Shown here: piece by piece, positions 1-10,557 of the stretch | How positions within the stretch are numbered: the stretch's first letter is position 1 | How the letters are laid out: each line of letters opens with the position of its first letter | Assembly (NCBI GenBank): GCA_024811115.1 | Contig: JAKOGH010000216.1 | Span: forward strand, 124,001 to 188,000 | Direction: 5' to 3' | Length of the DNA: 64,000 nt | Origin: Terana coerulea | Taxonomy: Eukaryota > Basidiomycota > Agaricomycetes > Polyporales > Phanerochaetaceae | Program-made: the position numbers and the translations under genes | The notes under the pieces: model-generated | Seen by the model: only the letters and a program-made list of their open reading frames with translations | What the model was told of the DNA's origin: nothing | Databases searched by the model: none

Positions 1-897
1 AATCGAGGGAGAAGAAGGCGCAGAAGGGAGATTGTTAGGGTCCACCATAGATAGGAGGCTGTCGCATCCCAGCGAATTTAAAGCGAACGTGGGCGCGGAT
101 TGTACCAGAAGCATCTCGGCCAAGACGTCGGAGGAAAAGATCTGCGCTGCTTCAAACGGCAGAATACCTATGGCCGTCGTCGAGCCCGAAGTGGACGCAG
201 GAAATGAGGATAAAGGTGGAATGCATTCAGGCTTTTCCAGAAGAGCATGTACCAGGGAGGACGAAGGCGGACAAGTATAGGCCAGCGGGAGAGTGGTCTC
301 GCTGAACACATGCGGCTGGAATACCGCACCACAAGCTGCAAACTAGTACTGGTCTGAGCTATAGTTGTGTTGGAGGTCAATGCGGTGACACAAATTTAGC
401 CGGCCGAAGCACGCACCTTGAAGGTGCGTCAGACAGTGCCCCGGAACAATATTCAGCTTTTGCAGAGCTGTAAGAATACTCTAAGTAAAAAGACGGCAAC
501 CGCGACTCCTCAAGGACCTGCGCAGTGATCTCTTGTAAGGTCACCATAGATCCATCCTGCTCGGGAGCACTAATGTAGCCCTGAATCAGGGAGCCCTGCT
601 GTATGCCGAGGGCAGTTGGTCAGCCGTAAGTCACGAATATGGGAGCCTTTGCTTAGAGAGGTAAGCCAGCGATAACATATAGGTTATCCTATGCAACATT
701 CGCTCGGCCTGTCCTCCCGTTTCCGTGTGTAATCCATCCAATAGCATGTCCGATACTAATTTACATCTTTGCAAGGCTCTCGAGAATAATAAGCACACCT
801 CCTGGCCCCTGTTCCATCCAACATGTCGTGTCTGGAACTTACTGTAGGTCACGGCAATTGCAGTGAATAACGTAAGTGCCGATCTTGGTCTGTTCAT
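1..897 (-). CDS. Edge fragment of an unrecognised, possibly decayed protein gene
   Basis: I do not recognise this gene. Three readable stretches lie in order on the minus strand. The first is an 88-codon frame at 631-897, rich in helix-forming residues and containing SALTLFTAIAVTYSKF, which loosely resembles the middle homology region of fungal Zn2Cys6 transcription factors. The second lies around 430-590 and contains MVTLQEITAQVLEESRLPSF. The third is a frame that stays open from about 338 to the window edge and contains ILPFEAAQIFSSDVLAEMLL. Candidate introns separate them (donor GTGCGT near 415-420, acceptor TTTGCAG near 336), but I could not join the first and second cleanly. The first frame begins at the stop codon of the upstream isovaleryl-CoA dehydrogenase gene, so a 5' part may be missing. 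The gene runs off the window at its 3' end. The transcription-factor resemblance is only an impression. Confidence 0.3.
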
Positions 898-2757
898 GAT
901 TGGCCCTTGAGCTCTTCATTGAATTCGCGGCCGATGAGCATCCGCCGGATCTCCTGTGTCCCGGCCCCGACGGTGTACAGTCGCGAATCCCGGAGGATGC
1001 GCCCCGTTGGATAGTCTATGCATTGACGTTAGACGAGGAGTCTGGATCGGCACTGAAGTAGGACTAACCATTAATGTATCCATTACCCCCAAGACACTGC
1101 ATTGCCTCAAGCGCTACCTCGACCGCTCTATCAGACGAATACAGGATAGCACCTGCGCAGTCCTATGATGATCGGAAAGGTTATCGGGTGGTTGACGCAG
1201 ACATTTCCTCTGAAAGACGCACCCTTCTGCTGACCTTGCCAGCGTCACAGGCACGAGCGACAGCGTAGACGTAGGCGCGAGCGGCATTCATCTTGGTGTA
1301 CATGTCGGCAATTTTCCCTACCGAGTCATTCGGAAAGAAGAAAAGTATGAGACAGGAACAATACAATCATCGGACCAGGAACCAGGCACTGACCTTGCAT
1401 GAGTTGGAACGTCCCGATGGGCGCACCAAACTGCTTCCTGTCGTGTACGTATTCGACAGCATAATCGAACGCTGACCATAAATGTCGGTGGTCAGTTATC
1501 AACACTTTTCGGGTGCTTTTCTCGGGTGCTGTAGCGACTCTCACCGGCTTGCATCAATCTACGTTCATGTTGAGCAGGCTATCAGTTACATTTTCAAGAC
1601 TAATTGCGATGAACTAACCCAAGAGGTCCACCGCTAAGGACTAGCCGCTCAAGATCCAAGCCGCTCATTAAGACACCGGCGCCCTTGTTAACAGGACCAA
1701 GCACGTTCTCTGCGAAGCAAGTCGCTATCAGAAGAGCGAATGCATTTAGTTGATAGACGGTCATACCTTCAGGTACGAAGCAGTCTTCAAAAACAAGCTC
1801 GCATGTATCGCTTCCTCGCATACCAAACTTGTCCAGCTTCTGGTGAGTAGAGAAGCCCTCGAACCCCTTCTCAATGACGAAGGCTGTAATACCCTTCGAG
1901 CCCTTATCCGGCAATGTTTTCGCGTAAACTACAAGTGTCGAGGCGGTCGGGCCGTTGGTGATCCTAGGCCGATTGATAAGTATTCGTTGGGTTTCTTAGC
2001 TGTCCTATGAACGGCTCTCACCAGAACTTGTTGCCATTCAATTTGTAGCCGCCGCCCACCTTATCCGCACGCAGCTTCATGCTGACAACGTCGCTGCCGC
2101 TTCCTGGCTCGCTCATCGCCAGGCTGCCTACTTTCTTCCCGGAGATAAGGTCCGGTAGGTATTTCTTCTTTTGTTCCTCAGTTCCCCATCGGTGAATCTC
2201 GCATGGGGTTACTATAATATATCTAGACTGGAAAGTAACTTGGGAGGCGCACCTGGTTGACGCAAAGGTTTGAGTGTGCACCGTACGATAAGGCTACAGA
2301 GCCAGATGCCCGTGAGAGCTCTTCCATCGCCAGAGTGTGGTTGAAGTACCCAAGTGCGAGTCCGCCGTACTCCGGGGCACAGGTGATACCCAAGAGGCCC
2401 ATGTCGCCCATCTTCTCCCATAGGTCCTAGCAGCATCGTGATGAGCATGCATACTCGGTCGCTTGAATCCCAACATACGGAAGGAAAGTTGTTCGACTTG
2501 TCAATCTCGGCCGCTCTTGGGGCTACTTCCTTACTCGCAAAATCGCGCACTGCTTCTCGGAACTATAGAAGAGCTTGTCAAGACAGCTCATCTTTTCAAT
2601 AATCTTACTCACTCACCTCAGCTTGATCCTCCGTTAAGCCGGCAAGGTCTGTGTTGTAAAATGAAGCATACCTTCGAGAGTTGACTCCCACAGGTAAGAT
2701 GGCTCCGCATAAGCGACGGTCAGCTACTCTGAGCGCTGAGCGTGCCAGGGAGCGCAT
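894..2757 (-). CDS. Isovaleryl-CoA dehydrogenase, mitochondrial
   Basis: FAD-dependent acyl-CoA dehydrogenase that oxidises isovaleryl-CoA to 3-methylcrotonyl-CoA in leucine breakdown in the mitochondrial matrix. I resolve eleven exons: 2617-2757, 2479-2562, 2253-2426, 2022-2197, 1767-1963, 1619-1709, 1545-1558, 1394-1471, 1223-1317, 1069-1162, 894-1015. They total 1266 nt, exactly 421 codons plus stop, the usual family length. The N-terminus ([15 protein letters not shown]...) is basic and serine/arginine-rich like a mitochondrial presequence. Visible family motifs are [37 protein letters not shown] (flav in/substrate region), [16 protein letters not shown], which holds the glutamate that is the catalytic base in this subfamily rather than in other acyl-CoA dehydrogenases, and the C-terminal [20 protein letters not shown]. 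All introns are GT-AG and 46-76 bp. One exon is only 14 nt. Divergent from the F-box gene. Confidence 0.96.
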
Positions 2758-3038
2758 GGAGGCCATTGTAGAGGGGTGGGAGGATGTTGTGGTAGGTTGT
2801 TACTACGACGGTGGTCGCAGAAAACTAATGGCAGCGTCGCATAACGTGGGCAGCAAGAACCGACCGGCATTAGCGCTCATCATCTGTGATCCGTACTGCA
2901 GTTGTTACGGATCACGGGAGGCACTCGATCAGGGATGGGGAACTATGGGGAATAATCAAGGATTAATGTTATTAACCGGGAGTCCCGCGGAATATCACAC
3001 TCATACAACCACCACCCCGCCCGTCCTTCGCTCACCGT
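2758..3038. promoter_or_regulatory. Divergent intergenic region, IVD / F-box gene
   Basis: These 281 bp separate the two divergent start codons and must hold both promoters. The stretch has no gene. No convincing TATA box or named factor site was identified. Confidence 0.5.
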
Positions 3039-4623
3039 ATGGATCTCATCCAATTCGAACCCGATGCCTCTGTCGGCGCTGGAGGTCGCGTATTTACTAC
3101 TGCAGCTGACCTTCCCCCGGAAATTATTGATAGGACTTTGCGGAGCTTGATAGCGGAGGTCTATCCCTTGAAGGCGTTTTTACCCTTCATGGAGCTCTCA
3201 TCGCATGACAGGGTCGACATAAGGAGGCTGCTGGGAGGATTCAGCCTGGTTTGCCGCTATTGGGCTGCACGCTGTCGACGGCACTTGTACGAAGTACTAC
3301 GTCTTCGATCACGCGAGGACGTGGATCAGCTACGTTCATTCATGGACCATCCCATCCATGGACTTCCAAGACTCGAGGAGTGCATTCACTACTACCGGGC
3401 CGAATGCAGCGGTTTATGGAGACCCTGGTTGCATCACGCGTTTTCCAAATTGCGAGGGCCGCATCCATATGATCCATACGAAACTCCCCAATGGCTATTA
3501 TTCGTGGATAACACACGGGAGTCCGACGTGGGGTACACCTCTGTCAGTCCACATGAACCTTTCTACGCCCCGCACTCGCTATCCTTTGGTTTGCCTCAAA
3601 CGCTTCCTGGGCGTATGTTCCCACTTTCTCAGATCTACTTCACTGATCTCCATTTTCGCCATTCCACCGACCTTCTTCGTTTGCTTTGGAACACTCCAAC
3701 CATCCAAACGGTGGATTGCAAGAGGCTTGTCTTTCACGGAGGAAACGAATCAGTGCTCGACACGAGGTTCCGGTCACCGTCCACACATTACCTTCTTCAT
3801 GTCTCCATGTCCGACTGCGGAGGACCTGAATCGGAAATAAACTTCTTGTTTACGGCCCTAATCTCCCCTGTTGTGGATGGAGTCCGCCACCCGGAGTTCA
3901 TCGATGAACTGGCTCGTGGTTTGTTTCCAAGGCTCGTCCTGGCTCTGAGGCCTCTGCACTGTACGCGAACAACCATAAGTCGGGCTCGTGGCATGCAAAG
4001 TACGAGAGTGTACAATTATCAACTTTAGGCAACATCTGAATGACACATTATAAATTATAGAATCAATTGAATTCGACTTTCAAGTTTCTCCCAGCGATGC
4101 CTACGCAATGCAAGTCTCCCTTCGTCTCCAGTACCAGAAGTACAACATCTCCTATAGCAGGTGGACCACACATCCTTGGATCGAGATTGTACTGTCAGAT
4201 TACCGCATGGATCTGCAGCAGTTCATCAGCTTAGACTGGGAGCGTGTCGACGACATCATCTGTGGATCCAACGCAATTCAAGAATGTGTCCTGAATCTGG
4301 ACCAACAAAACAGGCACATCTTCGAGTGGCTTCTGGAAAGTATCTCGCAGGGAGCATTCTTACCCAGGACTAATAGCCAGGCCAAGTTGACAGTGCGTCT
4401 CAGCCAGCGCGTTGAGGATGTCACTCTGCATAACCTCCTCTCGGCGCCGACAGAGTACGAAGTCGACAACTGCACAGTTTCGCTCACTCGTCTCGAAATA
4501 TTCGACTTCCGGGTGTGCAAGGCCAGAGGTGGAGACCCAGACAACTTCCTGCGCAACATTCTCGCCAGAAATCGTCCACAATTAGAATACGCGGGCGATC
4601 AGGCAGTGGGGGTCGTGGAATGA
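3039..4623 (+). CDS. F-box domain protein
   Basis: Two exons, 3039-3999 and 4061-4623, joined at a GTACGA...ATTATAG intron. They total 1524 nt (507 aa). Near residue 26 the sequence LPPEIIDRTLRSLIAEVYPL, followed by the cysteine/tryptophan stretch LVCRYWAARCRRHLYEVLRL, matches the F-box helix arrangement typical of the large Agaricomycete F-box-like families, which recruit substrates to SCF ubiquitin ligases through Skp1. The rest has scattered leucine-rich and beta-like segments but no recognisable LRR or WD repeat. The start is the first ATG of the open frame. The target is unknown. Agaricomycetes carry hundreds of such genes, many under rapid turnover, so the family call is firmer than any role. 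A 50-bp tandem repeat lies 130 bp downstream. Confidence 0.75.
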
Positions 4624-5358
4624 TTCAGGGACACATGGAACAGTCGACACAGTGCGGGAGGCGGTGGACTCGGGAGCCGAAGAAGAGGCAGACAGTTCTA
4701 TCGCTCCAAGCGTCGTAGCAGGTGCGAAGGCGGACGGCGAGCTCTCAGGTCCGTTCAAGCCATACTATTACAGATAAATATGAGAAGATGTTGTCTGAAA
4801 CCATTCAACCTACATTATTATGGATGAATATGCGAAGGTGCTTTCCGGAACCGTTCAAACTACATTATTATAGGTAAATAAATAAAGGTGCTTTCCGGAA
4901 CCGTTCAAACTACATTATTATAGGTAAATAAATAAAGGTGCTTTCCGTTCAAACCACTCGGCGTACAACACTATAGGGACCAAGTGTTGTATCCAGCCGC
5001 AGTCTTCATCCATCGGCCCCCCGCCATCCACAACAACGCCCGAGCCTTCAACGGAACGGTACTGGTGCGTCGTGCCACGAAAGGACTACTGTGCACCAGT
5101 TGAACCGGAGGAGGACTGGGACGCCGAAGCGGCGACGGAGTCGAGGATCCGTCGACTACGACCGTGAGCAAAGCATGAAACAGGCGCATAAAGAAATGAG
5201 GAAGAAAATCCAAGTCGTCATAGTGCTCACAGGGCTGTATGCCCACGCCTCTTCCTCCACCATATCCAAGTCCATCTGCGTCCGAGTACGTTGGCGACCT
5301 TCGGTCGACACGGGTTGAGAGACGTCTTGAAGAGCTCGCCTGAGATCTTCATGGTACT
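4624..5358. other. Intergenic region with tandem repeat
   Basis: Region between the 3' ends of the F-box gene and the duplicated membrane-protein gene (convergent). It holds the 50-bp tandem array at 4751-4950. Beyond it, 4960-5358 shows several overlapping open frames on both strands. One minus-strand frame ending at 5156 could be an alternative 3' exon of the neighbouring gene, but I could not place a splice junction in phase. Confidence 0.5.
4751..4950 (+). repeat. Four-copy 50-bp tandem repeat
   Basis: Four head-to-tail units start at 4751, 4801, 4851 and 4901, each beginning CCRTTCAARC and containing the AT-rich core ATTATTATAGGTAAATA. Units 3 and 4 are identical over their first 46 bases, while units 1 and 2 are increasingly diverged. 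The array ends with another partial CCGTTCAAAC at 4946. The gradient of divergence suggests expansion from the 3' side. There are no unique spacers between units, so this is a minisatellite and not CRISPR. Confidence 0.95.
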
Positions 5359-7443
5359 CTATGCTCGACGCGACGCGCGACGTGCACGGCGTCGACAGCG
5401 GCGAGAGCGTCGCGGGCGAACCTTCTCCTGAATGACGGCCGCCTCGCCCAACTCGGCCAACTGGTCCTGGGCCTTGCGAATGCTGATCTCGGCCCATTCC
5501 ACGTCTCCCTGGGCGGCGTCCAGACGTCGGTAGTCGGAGTATGATCGCGTCTTGACACCGACCAGGCGCCGCTCGAGCGCGTCGACGAAGAGGAGGTTGA
5601 AGTCGTTGTGCTCGTCGTCGGCCATCAGCGCCTTTCGCCAGGCGACGTCCTTCTCCAACGCAATCCACTCCTCGGCAGTCACGTTGCGGTACTGCTTGAG
5701 ACACAAGCCCAGCTTGGCTTGGGCAGTCTTCAGGTCGGCCTGGCCATGTGCGAGCATGCGTTCGTAGCGTGACTTGAGTGCCGACCGTTCCGAGGCCGTA
5801 TCCGCGACGGGCGAGCCCGTGTCGGGGTCAGGAGCGGGCTGCTTTGCGATAGCCTTGGCCAAAACGCTTCGAGGTTCAGGGACGGTGCGAGTCAACGCTG
5901 CACAGTCACCATCGAACTCTTCGTCAGCGTCGGCAAGTGTCGTCCGCAGAGTCTTGTCTTGAGTGGCCGCCGCGTCGCGGAGCTCGGCCAACTTAGCCTG
6001 GGCCCTGCGGATGTTGAACTCGGCACATTCCACCTCTTCCTGGGCGTTGCTCAGCTCCGTGTACTGCTCGTATGATTGGTCCTTGATGTCGGCGAAGCGG
6101 TCCTCGACCCATGCAAGGTAATGAGAGTCATAGGCCTCCCCGTTGTCCTTCAGGGCCGTCAGCTTGGCGATGTCCTTCTCCAAGGTCATCCACTCCTCTG
6201 CGGTCACGTCGTAGTACTGTACGCGACACGATTCGCGGTTGGCCTGAGCAGTCGCGAGGCTGGCCCGGGCAAGTGCAAGCATGTGTTCATAGTACTCCTT
6301 GGGGGCCAACCGCTTCGAGAGTGCGTCCGTTGGCTCGAGAACGTTGGTGATGAGCTTCTTCAACTGAGAGACTGAGCGACCCGCGAGCTTGGCGAACAAG
6401 GCGCGAAGACCAGTGCCCCGCGTGTAACGCGTAATGGTGTTGGTGACCGAAACGCTGATCCTAAGGAGGGTCTTGAAGACATAGACGACAGCTGCTTCCA
6501 AGGACAGAAGCTAGGCCCGATACACGTCAGCCGCGGTCGGAAATAGGTGGAGAGAGCGACATACCATGATGAACCCCATAGCTGACCCCACAACCAACAG
6601 CCCGAGCATCGAGAGAGCAGACAGCGGACCCAAGAAGGCAGGGATGAACGAAGCGAGCCAGTCATGGGTTGAGGTCGCGATGCAGAAGTTGGCCGCACGA
6701 GTGGGGTCATAGGCCAGACAACGATGACCAAAGTGAGGAACCCAAGGGCCGACAAGGACACGGCCAGTCACCACCAGAGCCTCAACAATGACCATGACGA
6801 TGTTCAAATGAGCGAAGTAGGCCGCGCTGGCGAGCAAGGCGAAGAAGGCGCGAAGACCAGTGCCCCGTGCGTAACGCATGATGTTATTGATAACCGAGAC
6901 ACCGATCCTAAGGAGGGTCTTGCAGACGTAGATGACAGCTGCTTCTAAGGACGGAAGCTAGGCCCGATATACGTCAGCCGCGGTCGGCAATAGCTTGAGA
7001 GAATGACATACCATGATGAAACCAACAGCGAACCCCATAGTCAACAGCCCGAGCATCGACAGACCAGACGGCGGACCCAAGAAGGCAGGGATGAACGAGG
7101 CGAGCCGGTCGTGAGTTGAGGTCGCGATGCAGAAGTTGGCCGCGCGAGTGGGGTCATAGGCCAGACAACGATGACCAAAGTGAGGAACCCAAGGACCGAC
7201 AAGAACATGACCAGCCGCGACCAGAGCCTCGACGACAACCGTGACGATGTCCACAAGAGCGAAGTAGACGGTGCCGAAGTTGGAAATACCGGAGTCGAGG
7301 ACGGAAGGAACAACCACATAGAAGAAGTAGAGAACATAGTTGAGAAGAGCCCCCATGATGTCAAAGCCAAAGCCTTGAAGAACCGGAGTAGCGTCGAGAG
7401 TAGGGATCCAAACACGCTCGAAGGTCGGGACCATGGCGGGCAA
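5359..7443 (-). CDS. Membrane/coiled-coil protein made by internal exon duplication
   Basis: Not a family I recognise. Three exons in phase 0: 7012-7443, 6565-6957, 5359-6510 (1977 nt, 658 aa). Both introns are 54 bp, start GTATGT and end CCTAG. Exon 1 has hydrophobic segments (residues ~25-55 and ~60-85) followed by VLVGPWVPHFGHRCLAYDPT and a C-terminal hydrophobic helix ending GFIM. Exon 2 repeats this whole block and is preceded by LEAAVIYVCKTLLRIGVSV, and that piece is itself repeated at the start of exon 3. Exon 3 then carries two ~115-residue copies of a charged helical module containing RVQYYDVTAEEWMTLEKDIA or CLKQYRNVTAEEWIALEKDV. The likely shape is a multi-pass membrane anchor with a cytosolic coiled coil. 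The last ~30 residues are arginine-rich and may be intron read-through, so the true C-terminus could be a further exon. Confidence 0.7.
6385..7250 (-). repeat. Intragenic tandem duplication of about 447 bp
   Basis: The exon-intron-exon segment 6832-7250 and the segment 6385-6797 are near copies offset by 447 bp (149 codons). The copies include the 3' part of one exon, the complete 54-bp intron with its GTATGT donor and CCTAG acceptor, and the first ~42 codons of the next exon. Corresponding splice sites are 7012/6565 and 6957/6510. The unit is a multiple of three and the intron is phase 0, so the duplication kept the reading frame. Confidence 0.9.
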
Positions 7444-8552
7444 AGTGGTGGTAGGTAAAGAAGAGGGAAGGGGGAGCAGCTCGCCTTTTGTACAGCAGAG
7501 TGGGCACGTCCGCCGCTTTCGCCCGTGTCAGCCCTCGATCGCCGTCTTCCTTTGCTGTCAGGCTCAGCATCGACGCCGAGTGTGGAACATCGTCCAAATC
7601 TGGCCTCGACGAGTTCGCCACTCAGCGTTCGGGTTTGGTACACCCCGAGTACGAACACTAAGGACAATACTGTCCATCTCACCTGCAATATTGCTTGTAC
7701 ATTATATGGCGCTATGACTCTCCTTGGTCATCGTCTCAGCCTGAAGCGCAACAGGCTGCGACGCTCGAATTCTGGATGCAGAGATCTAACTTGCAGTCAC
7801 GCATAAGCGCCGCCTGTGGTTCCCCGACGCCGGCCAAACAGGGATCAATAACCCGCCACCTGATCATGAGCTTGCACTGTAGACCGAGGTGGGGGAATAG
7901 AATAAAAAAGCAAACAGTCCGTCAATGCCTCTGAAGTGTACCCAAGATTTGAGTCACGGTACTATTTGACTTTTCTAACGAGTCAGCATTCATTCGTCGT
8001 CCCCCTCCAATACACCTTGCACATTTTCCGCCTGATTGCAGTGTTTTGAGGATATCGCCGGGATCAGCCCCCACAGGAACGTGACACGTCATTACAGTAT
8101 GGCCTCGAAAGTACGGACTTCAGAGGACATACCAACGCACGTCGCGACAGGCTTTGTTGAGCAGCAGATACGGATACAAAGATACGTTGAGCTCGTCAAC
8201 CTGCAGCAAGCCATTAGAATTATTTTGGATATTGTATCGCCGTAGTTTGAAATCTTTCATACGAGTGCTCGACGTGATGTGTAAAGAAGATAGCTAGGAA
8301 CAGTAATTAGTAAAGTGATGGCACAAAACATCTCGCTACAGCCTACTCAATCGACGAGAATGTAAGACGACGACAACAACGACATCAGAATTGAAGAAGC
8401 GTGTGTATAAACTCAATATACGTTCTGGTGAGTACGAACGACGCGGATTGATCTGCGCATGCGCTGCATTTTTATTCCGCGAATTGGAGGTGTCGCGAAA
8501 GCTGCAATTTCGCGCGCTTGCGCGACAGCGAGCCGCGGGGAGTCGTCCAACC
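7444..8552. other. Intergenic region, no gene seen
   Basis: Lies between the 5' end of the duplicated membrane-protein gene and the 3' end of white collar 2. Only short overlapping open frames occur and none shows a recognisable motif. The 7444-7700 part should contain the promoter of the membrane-protein gene, and the part near 8280-8552 the 3' UTR of WC-2. Confidence 0.5.
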
Positions 8553-9949
8553 TCAATCATTTCTATCGTCGTCAGCCAGGCTGGGATCCCTGCGGACAGA
8601 CTTCGCCCAGCGCAGCCCGCATGCGTTGCACAAGGTCTTGGGACCTTGCGGGCCCTATCATGACATGTTGAGCCACGGACATACCGGTACATCAAAGCGA
8701 GTGCACGCACCTTCCGCCACTCCGGCGAATCCGTCCGCCCGCACGTCATGCAGCAGTACATGTCCTGCGAGAACGACTTCCGGCTCTTCTTGCGCGGCAG
8801 CGTGTGGTCCGCCGCCGGGTCCATCTGGTTGGTCGCCGATGTTGGACTGGCGGCGGTTGTATTTGTTGGAGACGCGATCGCGCTAGGGGAGCTGCTCGAG
8901 GCGGGCATGGTGGCGATCTCGGGGTAGCCTGGATAGAACTGCCTGGTGTCGAACGTGCGACTAGGCCCAGCGACGGCCGAGTTCAGCGTCCAAGCAAAGG
9001 ATTGAGATGGCGGTGGACCAGTAGGTGCCCGACCATGCGAAGTTGCGGCGTAGGGTGAGTGGTAAGCGTACGAATATGACGACTGCTGGCGTTGGGCCTT
9101 GGCAAGCTCAAGGGCTTCGGAGTTCGATTTGGCATCGCGAAGACGCTGCTGGAGCCTCTCGTTCTCCATTTTGAGCTCCAGGAATGTATTCAGCCTGTAA
9201 GTACGAGTCAGTCGGACTGGATGCGTGAATCAGGTCTACTCGCTTACATGGCTGTGTTCCGGCTGGGGTATGGTTTCGCCATGGCAAAGAAACACTTGAA
9301 TATCCCGCTTCCCTGACCTGAACTGGATGATGGTCCTGCCTGAGCTCCCATGTTCCCCATCAGGTCCCGGATATCGAATTTGCTTGACGGGTTGGTCAGA
9401 GTCGAGCTGATGACATAGTGCGGATAACCTTTGATTTCGAAAAGTATTTCCTTTGACGGAGGTCTCGTAGTTTGTGGCGGCGTGCCGTCGACATTGGGCA
9501 ATGTCGGTATGATAGGGATGTTAGGGTAGATGTCGTTCTCTGACTTGCAGCGTAGTCTTGCATAGGCCACGAGGTCGGTACGATTCTGTATAGACTCTTG
9601 GAACTGCCGCTCGAATGTCGTCCGGTCTTGGTCTGCTCAGGGGTGAGGATGAGGCTGCCCTCGCACAAGGATGCGACACACCATTCATGATCTCGCAGAA
9701 GTTGCCGTCTACAAGCTCCTCATCCGCCCAACCAAGTAAATCCTCCACCGCTGGGCCGCAGTACCAGACGGTGCCGGTATCAGAGAGCACCAGCATGACG
9801 ACTTCCGTCAACTCTGTGACCAGTAAGTCGGCCCATCTCTTGCGCTTCGTAAAGTCGAATATGAGCTGCTGGTTCACTTGTCTGGAAGAGCTGGAGGTTC
9901 CGGCGGGTGGGAGGGCAGGAATGAGGGGGATGGACTGCTGAGCCTCCAT
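8553..9949 (-). CDS. wc-2: White collar 2 (PAS and GATA zinc-finger light-response regulator)
   Basis: Partner of the blue-light photoreceptor WC-1. The white collar complex binds GATA-type sites and drives light-induced genes, and in mushrooms fruiting-body development. Exons 9682-9949, 9248-9632, 8711-9194, 8553-8654 total 1239 nt (412 aa). The PAS domain follows the N-terminus ([40 protein letters not shown], ending [15 protein letters not shown] after the first intron). A short coiled coil [18 protein letters not shown] comes next, then a Ser/Pro-rich linker, then a GATA finger [15 protein letters not shown]...[13 protein letters not shown] split by the last intron. The finger is C-X2-C-X18-C-X2-C, the 18-residue loop form of the WC proteins. 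The protein ends soon after the finger. I chose the ATG at 9949; an upstream in-frame ATG at 9979 would add 10 residues. All junctions are in phase. Confidence 0.93.
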
Positions 9950-10557
9950 GGTGGCCGACGAGGTGAGTGTCAGGTTCAAGTTTTAGGGGCACCGGGGACG
10001 CCAGGGGCTGGTTATATGAGAGCAAGGTATAAGCATCATCGATGATGTGTACTTGTCAACAGACAGTTCTTGCGTAAGATGCCAATTGCCAAAGCAAAAC
10101 ACCGATTTTTGCGCATCCGTACCAGGCACGGTCCCGGGACCTGGCGCTTCAGTCGCGAGCATATGGTGCGGCGTAAACGGGAAGGTCTGAAGCAGGCAAC
10201 ATGTTCACGAACACGTCCTGCTAGAGATAGGTTTACTGAGGGAATATTCAGATGAAGGCAAAGGAAAGGCGAAGAGCTCAGAGCAGCAAGCAAGAGGTGC
10301 GACTCGGAAATGGACGTCTGACTGGTGATTTTCTGGACTTTGATAGCCGCATACAGCCGGAGCTGCGAGGACGAATGCGGTATGTGCTGTAGATAGTAGT
10401 CACTTTCAACGTTCAACGTTCAACGTTCAACACGGGCTGGAGACGGAGGTATGGATAATGTAATGATAGTATAATGGGTAAATGTACAAGAACAGATGCG
10501 AACACGAACATGCCAAGAGCGGATACGCCATGAGCATGTTCGAGTAGTAGTTACTAA
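9950..10557. other. Upstream region of white collar 2
   Basis: No gene recognised. This interval holds the wc-2 promoter and 5' UTR and the 3' flank of the next gene. It contains a perfect heptamer run (TTCAACG, about four copies) at 10404-10431. Confidence 0.5.

Noticed and set aside
4751..4950. CRISPR-like array
   Set aside because: Units are contiguous 50-bp repeats with no unique spacers, in a fungal genome.
5156..5704. Minus-strand frame as an alternative last exon of the duplicated membrane protein
   Set aside because: No splice donor and acceptor pair gives the right phase; kept only as a possibility in the text.
7041..7688. 215-codon minus-strand frame overlapping exon 1 of the membrane protein
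   Set aside because: Runs in another frame over the conserved duplicated exon and has unnatural Ser/Leu composition.
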